The position numbers and the translations under genes are program-made. A stretch of DNA of 64,000 nucleotides from Calditrichia bacterium (GTDB lineage: Bacteria > Calditrichota > Calditrichia > RBG-13-44-9 > J075). Shown here one piece after another: positions 47,416 to 55,118 of this stretch; within the stretch, counting starts at the first letter, position 1, and each line of letters opens with the position of its first letter. The stretch covers positions 83,226 through 147,225 of the forward strand of contig JANQQU010000060.1 in the NCBI GenBank assembly GCA_028284905.1, read 5' to 3'. The notes below the pieces were generated by a model. It did not search any database, was not told the DNA's origin, and saw only the letters and a program-made list of their open reading frames with translations.

Positions 47416-47788
47416 ATAGCCCTTTACGGAGCTTTCGTCTTTCACTCAATATCAGATCTTTGATATCCATGGGATCCGGAATCCCCATCGCAATCTCTTC
47501 GAAGCCAGATGTGCCGGCGGTGGCAATATACATATCGCCAAAGCCAAAGACTCTTTGCCAAAAGGATTGATGCACTTCTATCGTCTGGATATCGCGAATA
47601 AACAAAACGGTGCTGTTAGTACCAATAATCCCCCGTCTTACCACAACCCGATCGTCATAAACCATCATTTTCAAATAAAAACGGCGCACAAATGCCATTA
47701 TTGTTGGCACCAGCAACATCCAGATAAAGAGGTGATACCACATGTGTTTCCACCAGGAAACCCGCACAACCTTCAGCGGCTTATCCAT
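47414..47788 (-). CDS. Bacterial PH-domain membrane protein
   Basis: Small protein of 124 residues with one or two hydrophobic segments near the N-terminus (WYHLFIWMLLVPTIMAFV). A bPH domain follows: MVYDDRVVVRRGIIGTNSTVLFI, then DIQTIEVHQSFWQRVFGFGDMYI (shown in part), the pattern of YdbS/DUF304-type proteins. The start at 47788 is preferred because AGGAG lies upstream; the frame begins at a GTG at 47809. The function of such proteins is unknown beyond membrane association. Confidence 0.82.
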   Translation of the reverse strand: MDKPLKVVRVSWWKHMWYHLFIWMLLVPTIMAFVRRFYLKMMVYDDRVVVRRGIIGTNSTVLFIRDIQTIEVHQSFWQRVFGFGDMYIATAGTSGFEEIAMGIPDPMDIKDLILSERRKLRKGL

Positions 47789-47991
47789 AACTCGAAGTCT
47801 CCTAATCACTCGCTACAACAATTCTACAAAGCTACTTCATTCGGCGCAATTTAAGCAAATTCAGCAAAAAAGAAAACCTGAACTATTCGTCTTGCGAAAA
47901 AACGAAAATCGTTTGAGAATTTAAATAACTTCCTAGCCTCTGGAAAATTAAAAGCAGGAAAAAAATCAAAAGCGAGCGAATCGGAGGATCT

Positions 47992-48192
47992 ATGCAGGAT
48001 ACCCAAAAAGTCACACTTACATTTTCAGCCAGTTCCAAAATGGCAGATGTATTGGTAGAGGTGTTAAAAATAAAGTCCCGCAAAAAAGGGAAAAGAATAC
48101 AGCTTTCCGGATATATCCGCGAATTAGTTATCGCGGATATAAAGCGAAATTATCTAAAGAAGCCAGGAAAAACTAGGAAGGCGGAAGCATAA
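47992..48192 (+). CDS. Small basic protein, ribbon-helix-helix-like
   Basis: Protein of 66 residues with a strong CGGAGGAT site before the ATG, so it is likely real. It is rich in Lys and Arg. A beta strand (KVTLTFSA) followed by two helices, with LSGYIRELVIADIKR as the second, looks like a ribbon-helix-helix DNA-binding fold such as in antitoxins or small repressors. No toxin gene lies beside it. The function is unproven. Confidence 0.65.
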   Translation: MQDTQKVTLTFSASSKMADVLVEVLKIKSRKKGKRIQLSGYIRELVIADIKRNYLKKPGKTRKAEA

Positions 48193-48218
48193 GCCAGCAG
48201 GCAACGTATTCAGAACAA

Positions 48219-48524
48219 TTATTTTTCAACAGGAATAAGTGTGTCCAGTTTAATAGACTGAAAGACATCGAAGACCTGATCGCTGATCCCCTTAATCTGC
48301 ATCGTTTTTCCGGAAGAAATCAGGTCTTTGTAAAAAATCAGGAAAAGACCAATAGCAAGGCTACTCATAAAAAGCACGTCGGTCATATGAAAAACAAACG
48401 CATCGAAGGGCTTTGCAAGTAAGGCTTGTAATTCATCACCGAGTTCTCTGGCGTGATCATTGTCAACAGCGCCGGATAGAGACACTGTTGCTATTTTCCC
48501 ATTTGGCACACAATTAAACACCAT
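48219..48524 (-). CDS. STAS-domain protein (anti-sigma-factor-antagonist-like)
   Basis: Single STAS domain of 101 residues. The start ATG at 48524 follows GGGAG; an upstream TTG at 48530 is less likely. The phosphoacceptor region that reads D-S-S-G in SpoIIAA-like proteins is MSSLAIG here, keeping two Ser residues. IATVSLSGAVDNDHA forms the first strand-helix. Such proteins bind anti-sigma kinases; no kinase or phosphatase partner is adjacent. A second STAS gene lies at 49080-49430. Confidence 0.8.
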   Translation of the reverse strand: MVFNCVPNGKIATVSLSGAVDNDHARELGDELQALLAKPFDAFVFHMTDVLFMSSLAIGLFLIFYKDLISSGKTMQIKGISDQVFDVFQSIKLDTLIPVEK

Positions 48525-48694
48525 GCTCAACTCCCATTAACCTATTGAATTGTCCCGCATTCTGTTTGGATATTATTCAAGTCCCCTTGAATAATATTCG
48601 ATATATTCTTCGCCTGCCTCATCAATCAGAGAAGATTGCAATCTATTAAATATCTCCAAAAAGTCAAGGTGATCAAAAATACACTATTTTTTAG

Positions 48695-48723
48695 TTGACA
48701 ATAACTGCAATCCTTTTTAAAAT
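48695..48723 (+). promoter_or_regulatory. Strong sigma70-type promoter
   Basis: TTGACA (48695-48700), a 17-base spacer, then TAAAAT (48718-48723), about 35 bp before the ATG of the 86-residue orphan gene. It is among the best promoter matches in the window. Confidence 0.75.
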
Positions 48724-48758
48724 ATATGTGAACACACGTATACCTAGAGAGGTGAGAA

Positions 48759-49019
48759 ATGAGTAAGAAAAAAATTCAAGTGCACTTACTTCTTCCGAAC
48801 GGTAAGAAGAAGAATTTTACTTTTACACCGGGAAGTAATTGGAAAAGCACGCTTCGTGAGGAATTAAAAAAAATGTATCCAAAGTCAGATGAAGTCCGTT
48901 TTGTCGACGAACCTGGCAATAAGCGGTTGCAAAATGGAGGGACATTTAAGAGCAATGTCATGTTTGAAATCAGAGAAAATTATTATGTGCTTGGGCATGT
49001 AACGGCCACAAATAATTAA
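48759..49019 (+). CDS. Uncharacterised 86-residue protein
   Basis: I do not recognise a family. The gene has a strong promoter (48695-48723) and a GAGAGGTGAG ribosome-binding site, so it is probably well expressed. The protein is basic, begins SKKKIQVHLLLPNGKKK, and its strand pattern and RFVDEPGNKRL stretch could form a small beta-grasp or beta-sheet fold. No export signal or membrane helix is seen. It lies between two minus-strand STAS genes. Confidence 0.7.
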   Translation: MSKKKIQVHLLLPNGKKKNFTFTPGSNWKSTLREELKKMYPKSDEVRFVDEPGNKRLQNGGTFKSNVMFEIRENYYVLGHVTATNN

Positions 49020-49079
49020 CAATCATTCTCTCTTAGAATTCGGGGATTAGCGAGGGATATTCGGTTCTTGGCAAGTTGC

Positions 49080-49430
49080 CTAGGAGCGGTGATATTTTTC
49101 TTCAGGTTTAAGCTGTATCCAAATCCGATTATCCAGACCGACCAACTCGAACAGATTCCAGACCAGCGGGTTTAGCTCGACAATGCCCACATCTTTTGAA
49201 TAGTGCAGCAGACGGTTGCAAAAATTCAAAAAGATACCGATTGGTGCGGTTTGAATAAACGGCACCAATGCAAAATCAAAAATCACCTGGTGAAAGTCCC
49301 TTCTTAATAATCTATTTAATTCTTCTTCTAGCTTTGGAACATGGTCATTCTTGATTTCGCCATTTATCAATACATAAAGGGTTTGTCGCTTTTTTTTCAC
49401 AACAAAATTCATGCTGCCGAACCAATCCAT
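49080..49430 (-). CDS. STAS-like protein with altered phosphosite
   Basis: Protein of 116 residues whose strand-helix order (TLYVLINGEIKNDH, VIFDFALVPFIQTAPIGIFLNF) follows the STAS fold. The usual Ser-Ser phosphosite is replaced by QTAPIG, so phospho-regulation is doubtful. A second ATG at residue 7 is possible; no clear ribosome-binding site precedes either. It resembles the protein at 48219-48524 in fold and orientation and may be a diverged paralogue. Confidence 0.68.
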   Translation of the reverse strand: MDWFGSMNFVVKKKRQTLYVLINGEIKNDHVPKLEEELNRLLRRDFHQVIFDFALVPFIQTAPIGIFLNFCNRLLHYSKDVGIVELNPLVWNLFELVGLDNRIWIQLKPEEKYHRS

Positions 49431-49848
49431 CGGTTATCGATTATCACCCAAGTGCCAGGCTTCTTCCCGCACCACCTTATACCTTCCACCCAACAGAAAA
49501 CTTTGTGAATAATTTTTGTATACTCAAAAGAACGAATAAGCGCAGATTTTTTTGTGATGAATCCCCCTTGCCAGACAATATCTTTTCAAAAAAAATTGTG
49601 GGAACATCTCAATACGATGCTTCGTAAAAATATCGCAAATTTCAGTAGTTTTTTTATCACCTTATGTTATTTATAAATCGTTCGATAACAGAAGAAAGAA
49701 TTTAATTTATATTAATTGTTTTCAGTCGTTAAGATCAGTATATATTAACTAGTAACGATTAATCACTTTCAGCCTTTTAAACCAGCTATGGGTAGTTTTA
49801 ACTTTCATGTTCCACTAATTACGCAGGTGAATTAAGGAGGTGCTTCTG
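49431..49848. other. 418-bp AT-rich gap with the khpA promoter
   Basis: No gene of plausible quality. The region is AT-rich and holds the candidate khpA promoter at 49716-49744. I saw no tRNA, no clear terminator and no repeat in the rest. Confidence 0.6.
49716..49744 (+). promoter_or_regulatory. Candidate promoter for khpA
   Basis: TTGTTT (49716-49721), a 17-base spacer, then TATATA (49739-49744), about 100 bp before the ATG. The -35 box is weak. Confidence 0.45.
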
Positions 49849-50079
49849 ATGAAGGATTATGTCGAGTTCATCGTAAAGCAGTTGGTAGATAAGCCGGATG
49901 AGGTACAAGTAACGGAAGTTCAGAGCGAAAGAGTGACGGTATTCGAATTACGAGTCGGTGATGGTGATATGGGTAAAGTAATCGGTCGCCGTGGTCAGAA
50001 TGCATCCGCTTTGCGTACGCTTTTAAATGCTGTTGCTGCAAAGTCCGGCAAACGTGCCGTTTTAGAAATCCTGGAATAA
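49849..50079 (+). CDS. khpA: KH-domain RNA-binding protein KhpA
   Basis: Small RNA-binding protein of 76 residues with one KH domain; the GxxG loop is IGRRGQNA (~residue 45-52). The start at 49849 is set by AAGGAGG 8 bp upstream; a GTG at 49840 lies inside that site. In most bacteria khpA sits in the rpsP-rimM-trmD operon, but here it stands alone with its own promoter and terminator. It partners KhpB/Jag in RNA binding in other species. Confidence 0.92.
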   Translation: MKDYVEFIVKQLVDKPDEVQVTEVQSERVTVFELRVGDGDMGKVIGRRGQNASALRTLLNAVAAKSGKRAVLEILE

Positions 50080-50084
50080 CATTA

Positions 50085-50125
50085 CCGCCCCGGCAGAAAC
50101 CTTCTGCCGGAGCGTTTGTATTTTG
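50085..50125 (+). terminator. Rho-independent terminator of khpA
   Basis: CCGGCAGAA (50090-50098), loop ACC, TTCTGCCGG (50102-50110), extended by an outer CGC/GCG pair and followed by a T-rich stretch. It lies 10 bp after the stop. Confidence 0.8.
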
Positions 50126-50201
50126 ATATATTTTATCTAGTTCTTTTTTTCTCGAGCATACTTATAATATTTTGACGCGAATGGAAATTCTATAGCCAGC
50201 C

Positions 50202-51104
50202 ATGATAAATCTTAAGTTGCTTTGGAAACCCTATCCCTTAAGCCCACCTAAACATAATTTTTATATGACATTAGGCATCGCCCTTTTTGTCTTTTTGTTT
50301 CTCTTCTATTTTCAACCGTTTGGATTTAGCCAACTCAGTTATAAATATCGTTTATGGATCAGCCTGGGCTTTGGGCTGGTCACTATCTTTGCTTCCGGCC
50401 TGGTCTCAATCATATTTTCCAAATACCTCTCAAACCACATTCGTGAGGATCGCTGGCGGAATATAGATGAAATCATGTTAGTCATGATAAACTTTCTTGC
50501 CGTCGGCTTTGCTAATTATTTATTCAGTTATTGGGTAGGTATTATGGCTTTTAGCCTTCGTCACCTGGCCAGTATGCTGCTCAGCACCATCGCCATCGGT
50601 ATCTTCCCGGTTAGCTTCTTCATCCTCACCAACTACATGCGCCTGTTACGAAAGAACTTACAGGAAGCAGAGAAGATGAACGCCGACATTTACCAAACGA
50701 AGCCATCAAGCAGCGATGTTATCCTCGATTTTAAATCGGAAAACGGCCGGGAAGATTTTCGCTGCGCATTAAACGACCTTCTCCTGATAGAATCAACCGG
50801 GAACTACGTGACTATGCATGTTTATCAAAATGGACAGAACCGCAAACAATTATTACGAAATAGTTTGGCACGTATTTCAGATGCCCTCCCCGAGACACCC
50901 ACTCTTTTCCACTGCCACCGCACATATATTGTCAACATGCAGCATATCAAAAGCGTCACGGGAAATTCCCAGGGATACAAAATTCGTCTGGAAAATCATT
51001 CAGAATTAATCCCTATCGCCCGAAGTAAATCCCGCACATTTCGTTCACTTCTTTCCGAGATACGCAATTCGGATCAACTTTCGCAAAGCTTGAACAATCT
51101 GTAG
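50202..51104 (+). CDS. Membrane-bound LytTR-family transcriptional regulator
   Basis: Protein of 300 residues with four hydrophobic segments (~20-160) and a C-terminal LytTR DNA-binding domain (~190-290). The LytTR signatures are LLLIESTGNYVTMH and FHCHRTYIVNMQHI, with GYKIRLENHSELIPIARSK at the end. It has no receiver domain, so the membrane part should be the sensor. A matching LytTR-type direct repeat lies just downstream of the gene (51118-51146), before a membrane-protein gene on the same strand. Confidence 0.93.
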   Translation: MINLKLLWKPYPLSPPKHNFYMTLGIALFVFLFLFYFQPFGFSQLSYKYRLWISLGFGLVTIFASGLVSIIFSKYLSNHIREDRWRNIDEIMLVMINFLAVGFANYLFSYWVGIMAFSLRHLASMLLSTIAIGIFPVSFFILTNYMRLLRKNLQEAEKMNADIYQTKPSSSDVILDFKSENGREDFRCALNDLLLIESTGNYVTMHVYQNGQNRKQLLRNSLARISDALPETPTLFHCHRTYIVNMQHIKSVTGNSQGYKIRLENHSELIPIARSKSRTFRSLLSEIRNSDQLSQSLNNL

Positions 51105-51117
51105 TAATTAGCGCTAT

Positions 51118-51146
51118 TCAGTTCATACCAAAACTATTCAATTCAT
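51118..51146 (+). promoter_or_regulatory. LytTR-type operator (direct repeat)
   Basis: TCAGTTCAT (51118-51126) matches the LytTR consensus [TA][AC][CA]GTTN[AG][TG] at all nine positions. TCAATTCAT (51138-51146) matches at eight. The repeat period is 20 bp (11-bp spacer), two DNA turns. It sits between the LytTR gene and the membrane-protein gene it probably controls. Confidence 0.65.
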
Positions 51147-51208
51147 ACCAAGTCCATTGCAGCCTGTCATTTTCGACCCTTTTTTAGAAGAAAAAGGAAA
51201 GGACAAAA

Positions 51209-51916
51209 ATGAAATTTTTTATTCAGGTATTGCTCTATTTACATATTGCCGGTGGTATGCTTGCCCTGGTTATTGGTCCGGCCGCAATGGTTGCAACAAA
51301 AGGCGGAGAGAAGCATCGCTTGTGGGGCAGAATATATTTTTACAGCATGACAGTGGTTGCTATTACAGCTGTAATCATTTCGCTGTATCGCCCAATCCCC
51401 TTTTTGCTTATGGTTGCTGTTTTTAGCTATTATGTCATTGTAAGCGGATATCGATCTCTATACCTAAAGAAACTTCACAAGGGGCAGAAACCCGGTAGGA
51501 TAGATTGGCTTATTGCAGGGGTTTCTATACTATTTAGCCTTGGACTAATTATTTGGGCAATGCTTGTGCTAAACGATCCAACAAGTAGAATGACCAGCTT
51601 CGGTTACATTGCACTGGCTTTTGGTGGGTTTGGATTGTTTTCGACAGGATCAAATTTGCGTCAATTTTTCAATCCGCCGAAGGATAAATATCATTGGATG
51701 TTTTCACACATGGGAGGAATGCTGGGAGGTTATATTGCCACTCTATCTGCATTTTCCGCCGTAAATTTCGATTTTCTGCCAACGCTAATTCGCTGGCTGT
51801 GGCCATCAATATTAGGTATTCCTTTGATAATTATTTGGCAGCGGTCTTATCGCAAAAAATTCAGTGCTAAATCTACCGGGAACGCAGGCGGCTTAAAGGC
51901 TTCATCTGCCGGTTAA
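51209..51916 (+). CDS. Polytopic membrane protein (DUF2306-like)
   Basis: Membrane protein of 235 residues with about six to seven hydrophobic helices and conserved-looking His residues (LYLHIAGGMLALVIGP near the N-terminus, KYHWMFSHMGGMLGGY near residue 170). The pattern resembles DUF2306-type proteins, whose function is unknown. AAGGA/AAGGAC precedes the ATG. The LytTR operator 60-90 bp upstream suggests control by the regulator encoded just before it. Confidence 0.75.
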   Translation: MKFFIQVLLYLHIAGGMLALVIGPAAMVATKGGEKHRLWGRIYFYSMTVVAITAVIISLYRPIPFLLMVAVFSYYVIVSGYRSLYLKKLHKGQKPGRIDWLIAGVSILFSLGLIIWAMLVLNDPTSRMTSFGYIALAFGGFGLFSTGSNLRQFFNPPKDKYHWMFSHMGGMLGGYIATLSAFSAVNFDFLPTLIRWLWPSILGIPLIIIWQRSYRKKFSAKSTGNAGGLKASSAG

Positions 51917-51928
51917 GACGACCGGAAG

Positions 51929-53095
51929 TCATTTTTCCAGTTCGACAGCCAGTGCAATCGCTTTTTCAATAATATTTTGCCGTAAGATATTTGCCAGTTC
52001 ATGTTCATCAACAAATAGCTGCAGTGGCAAGACGGTTGAAGCGCTTTCAATTTCTGCGACTTTTCCTGCCGACTGAAGGCTCTCGCTTGCGATTGGTTGC
52101 ACAGCGACACGGGGAAACTCTCCCACAACTTGATTAATGTCGGCAGCCAATTCCGTCAGGTTGCCGGCATCAATGATGCAAAAGCGGGAAATTTTCATAA
52201 GCGTTCGTAATACATCTTTGCTCACCGAAGACTTATACTGGTCGACATTCATAAGCAGCGGCACATAATCCATTTCCCGCAACATTGTTCTAATTTTTTC
52301 CAGAATAGCGATTTTCCCTTCCGGAAAATCGCCCAGAATAAGTACCGCGCGGCGACCGGAGAATTCTACCAGACGTTGAATATGCGTATTATTCAGAAGT
52401 AGATAAACAAATTGGGCGGCTTCAAAATCATCAACTGCGATGACCGGTTCTTTTTTCCCGGAAATAATCAAGCCGGACTGAATCGCTCTGACCAGGTCAA
52501 TATCATAAGCGAACATTCCGGCAATGGCGCTGCCGGTTAAGTTTGCTTGCTCGAGATTCGTTTTCACTAAAGTTGCGCCAACCAGTGAGGCACCGGTTAA
52601 ATCTGCCTGAAAAAGATTGGTTTTGTTCAGATTACTGCCGTCGAGAATTGTTTTGCGAAGATCTGCCTGACCTAAATTAGCGCCTTTCAGATTGGAATCC
52701 CGCAGACTGGCTTCCGCCAAACGGGCATTCCCCAAATCCGCCATCAGCAGATCGGATTTGAAGATATCTGCCCCTTCAAAATTAGCTTTATAGCACTTCG
52801 TTCCCTCCAGGGAAGCCTCGACCAGCACTGCTTCCCAGAGCGATGCGCCCCGTAAATCGGCACGATCCAAAGTGGCCATATAAAGGTTTGCTTCATTCAA
52901 ATTGCTTTTCGGGAGATATGCCCTGGTAAGGTTTGCACCGGTTAAATCGACACCACTAAAATCAATTTCCGGCAATCGTGCATCGCGGAGGTTGATGCTG
53001 CTAAGGTCGACTCTTTCCAATGGGTTTTGTTGACGCCATTTATTCCAGGCATCTACGCCTTTTTCCAGTATTTGTGCATGTGCCTTATTCGCCAT
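51929..53095 (-). CDS. Pentapeptide-repeat protein with C-terminal TIR/Rossmann-like domain
   Basis: Protein of 388 residues. Residues ~30-205 are pentapeptide repeats (A(D/N)LxX units such as ANLTRA, ADLRGA, ANLGQA) that should form a right-handed quadrilateral beta-helix. Residues ~225-388 start FEAAQFVYLLLNN and RRAVLILGDF and hold an alpha/beta domain found with pentapeptide repeats in cyanobacterial and other proteins; it resembles TIR-like or Rossmann folds. Its role is unknown. It overlaps the 82-residue gene upstream by 11 bp, so the two should be co-translated. Confidence 0.82.
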   Translation of the reverse strand: MANKAHAQILEKGVDAWNKWRQQNPLERVDLSSINLRDARLPEIDFSGVDLTGANLTRAYLPKSNLNEANLYMATLDRADLRGASLWEAVLVEASLEGTKCYKANFEGADIFKSDLLMADLGNARLAEASLRDSNLKGANLGQADLRKTILDGSNLNKTNLFQADLTGASLVGATLVKTNLEQANLTGSAIAGMFAYDIDLVRAIQSGLIISGKKEPVIAVDDFEAAQFVYLLLNNTHIQRLVEFSGRRAVLILGDFPEGKIAILEKIRTMLREMDYVPLLMNVDQYKSSVSKDVLRTLMKISRFCIIDAGNLTELAADINQVVGEFPRVAVQPIASESLQSAGKVAEIESASTVLPLQLFVDEHELANILRQNIIEKAIALAVELEK

Positions 53096-53333
53096 CGATC
53101 AATTCTACCATTTGTTCGTCATCAATATAGAAATATTTTTGATTCATTTTTGATACGGAGATTTGCATTTTGGCATTTCGTTTATTGCCAGTGGTCCGGT
53201 AAAAGTTTCGCATAAACGGCACTTTCACCAGGGCATGTTCATTTTCCGCCAAAATTGCCTCTTGCCCGGTATTGGTTAATAATTCACCATTAATCCGAAA
53301 AACCTGGCCTTCCCGCAGGTCTTTAAATTTCAT
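53085..53333 (-). CDS. Uncharacterised 82-residue protein
   Basis: I do not recognise a family. The protein is hydrophilic with a beta-rich look: MKFKDLREGQVFRINGE could open an SH3-like barrel, and KYFYIDDEQMVELI closes it. No signal peptide or membrane helix is visible. A GGAAACGGAT sequence precedes the ATG. It is translationally linked to the pentapeptide-repeat gene by an 11-bp overlap and may be its partner. Confidence 0.62.
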   Translation of the reverse strand: MKFKDLREGQVFRINGELLTNTGQEAILAENEHALVKVPFMRNFYRTTGNKRNAKMQISVSKMNQKYFYIDDEQMVELIDGE

Positions 53334-53444
53334 ATCCGTTTCCTTTCATATCGAGCTAGCTTGGCCCTCTTAAAGAAAAAAATAAAAACTTTCCTGTTGG
53401 AAAAAACAAGTATAAAGTTAAGATACTATTAAGAAGAAAGTCCC

Positions 53445-54038
53445 TTGCCTACATATACAATCAAAACCTGGACAGACGCTGTGAAAAAACACCTGGACCC
53501 TTATAAAATTATCAATAAATATTATCCGGAAGGTTCATTAGCAAAAAAGATCTTGATCATTCATAGCGAGCTGGTCACGGAAAAAGCATTGAAGCTGGCA
53601 ACGCGGGTTAAACATCTGGCGCCAGACAAGCGGTTTATTCGGGAAGCCGCGATGTTGCATGACATTGGCATTTTCTTAACCCATGCCCCAAAAATCGGAT
53701 GTCTTGGCAAGGAACCCTATATCTGTCACGGTATATTGGGGCGCGCACTGCTTGAAGCTGAAGGGCTGTTAAAACACGCCCTGGTTTGCGAACGTCATAC
53801 TGGCACTGGCATTACCCGAGAAGACATCAAAACACAATCGCTGCCATTGCCAGACAGAGAGATGCGGCCAATTTCTTTAGAAGAACAAATTATTTGCTTT
53901 GCGGATAAGTTTTTCTCTAAAAACCCGAAAAAGCTTCAAAATGAAAAACCAATTAGCAAAGTATTAAAATCAGCAGGAAAATTTGGAGAGGACAAAAAAA
54001 AGCATATCGAAGATTGGATGGCATTATTTGGCACTTGA
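53445..54038 (+). CDS. HD-domain phosphohydrolase-like protein
   Basis: Protein of 197 residues with an HD domain: His in IIHSELVTEKAL, HD in AMLHDIGIF (~residue 73), later His residues in ICHG and ERHTGTG, and Asp in CFADKFF. The order fits small metal-dependent HD phosphohydrolases acting on nucleotides. The gene uses TTG as start at 53445. It ends one base before the convergent VLRF1-like gene. The substrate is not predictable. Confidence 0.8.
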   Translation: MPTYTIKTWTDAVKKHLDPYKIINKYYPEGSLAKKILIIHSELVTEKALKLATRVKHLAPDKRFIREAAMLHDIGIFLTHAPKIGCLGKEPYICHGILGRALLEAEGLLKHALVCERHTGTGITREDIKTQSLPLPDREMRPISLEEQIICFADKFFSKNPKKLQNEKPISKVLKSAGKFGEDKKKHIEDWMALFGT

Positions 54039-54039
54039 T

Positions 54040-54783
54040 TTACAGCAGCGGCAAGATTCCCGGAGGTAAGACCTCGGCAATTTCAGACAGTGGAATTTCA
54101 TCTGAAATCTCGATCGTCCCCTCAACCAAAAAGGCATTCGCGTTTAACAAGCTTTCATAGTTGGGCATTGGTGGATCAATAGGCAGTTTTTGTAATCGTT
54201 CATCCTGCGCTGTAAATGGTGGATTAGGCTTCCCCTCAAACACCTTTGGCCAAAGAGTTTTAGAACAGCTGTAATATATATTTTCTACGGATTCCTGAAA
54301 AAACCAATCTGTTAAGTATTGATTTATTTCCTGAAAAAAAGCAACGGTATTAGCCAACCGGATTCTGGAACCCAGGCGGGACTTCCCCTTGCTTTTTAAA
54401 TGCTTAACCTGACTTTTCCCCTGCTTTTTCCGCACCATGTATTTTCGGATCACTTTATGGTGCAGCACTTCCCCAAATTCAAAATACCCTAAAGCAGCAC
54501 TGCCGGCCTGAATTTGGAGGATGATATAGTTGGGGGGAATTTCCGGAACCTCCGTCAAGTAATCGAGCGGAGACTTTCCCTCCTCCATTACAGGAAAAAC
54601 AAAAGGCAATTTCACCCGAAAAATTTCATCTTGCAAATTATCGACAATTGCGATAGCGTGTTCAACGCCATCTATTTTAAGCTGGAACTCGGCATGGTTC
54701 GCAAATTCCCGCAGAACATCCAGCGCTGCGCTATAATTTAGCGGGATAATTTGCACAGCTTCCTCCGGTATCGACAAGGGCAA
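54040..54783 (-). CDS. Probable Vms1-like (VLRF1) peptidyl-tRNA release factor
   Basis: Protein of 247 residues. The central region VIRKYMVRKKQGKSQVKH (~111-128) carries the VLRF1 pattern: a basic YxVRxKxG strand and the GxxQ motif G-K-S-Q at 122-125, whose Gln corresponds to the Vms1/ANKZF1 catalytic Gln. A conserved GSRIRLANTVAFF helix follows (~138-150), as in the Vms1 family. These factors cleave peptidyl-tRNA on stalled large subunits. The N- and C-terminal flanks (~1-90, 165-247) are not recognised. A DUF1232 gene lies 10 bp upstream. This is my motif reading, not a database match. Confidence 0.68.
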   Translation of the reverse strand: MPLSIPEEAVQIIPLNYSAALDVLREFANHAEFQLKIDGVEHAIAIVDNLQDEIFRVKLPFVFPVMEEGKSPLDYLTEVPEIPPNYIILQIQAGSAALGYFEFGEVLHHKVIRKYMVRKKQGKSQVKHLKSKGKSRLGSRIRLANTVAFFQEINQYLTDWFFQESVENIYYSCSKTLWPKVFEGKPNPPFTAQDERLQKLPIDPPMPNYESLLNANAFLVEGTIEISDEIPLSEIAEVLPPGILPLL

Positions 54784-54793
54784 AAGAGCAAAA

Positions 54794-55042
54794 TCATTTT
54801 TTCAGCTTATCGTATAATTTTTTCATAAGGAATGCCAGGATTGCGGCATCATCGGCAAAACCAAGTGGCCCAAGAATGGCTTCCGGGATAATGTCAATTG
54901 GTGACAACACATATAAAATGCCCAATACAATCCAGGCAACTGACCAGTCTTTTTTCGGAGGTGCCTCCTGGGATTGCTTGACTTCTTCTGCTTCAACAAA
55001 TTCAACATCTTCCTGGGATAATTTTTCCTGTTCGGTCAACAT
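54794..55042 (-). CDS. DUF1232 small membrane protein
   Basis: Protein of 82 residues. An acidic N-terminal stretch is followed by the DUF1232 signature YVLSPIDIIPE and GFADDAAIL (~residues 44-70). The motif forms a membrane-associated helical hairpin in relatives; the function is unknown. It precedes the VLRF1-like gene by 10 bp on the same strand, so they are likely co-transcribed. Confidence 0.85.
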   Translation of the reverse strand: MLTEQEKLSQEDVEFVEAEEVKQSQEAPPKKDWSVAWIVLGILYVLSPIDIIPEAILGPLGFADDAAILAFLMKKLYDKLKK

Positions 55043-55118
55043 TTTCCCCTTTTCGTTTTTATGGCTTTTAGTGAAAGGTCTTTATTTTTAATCTCTTAAA
55101 CGTATCAATCATATTAAG

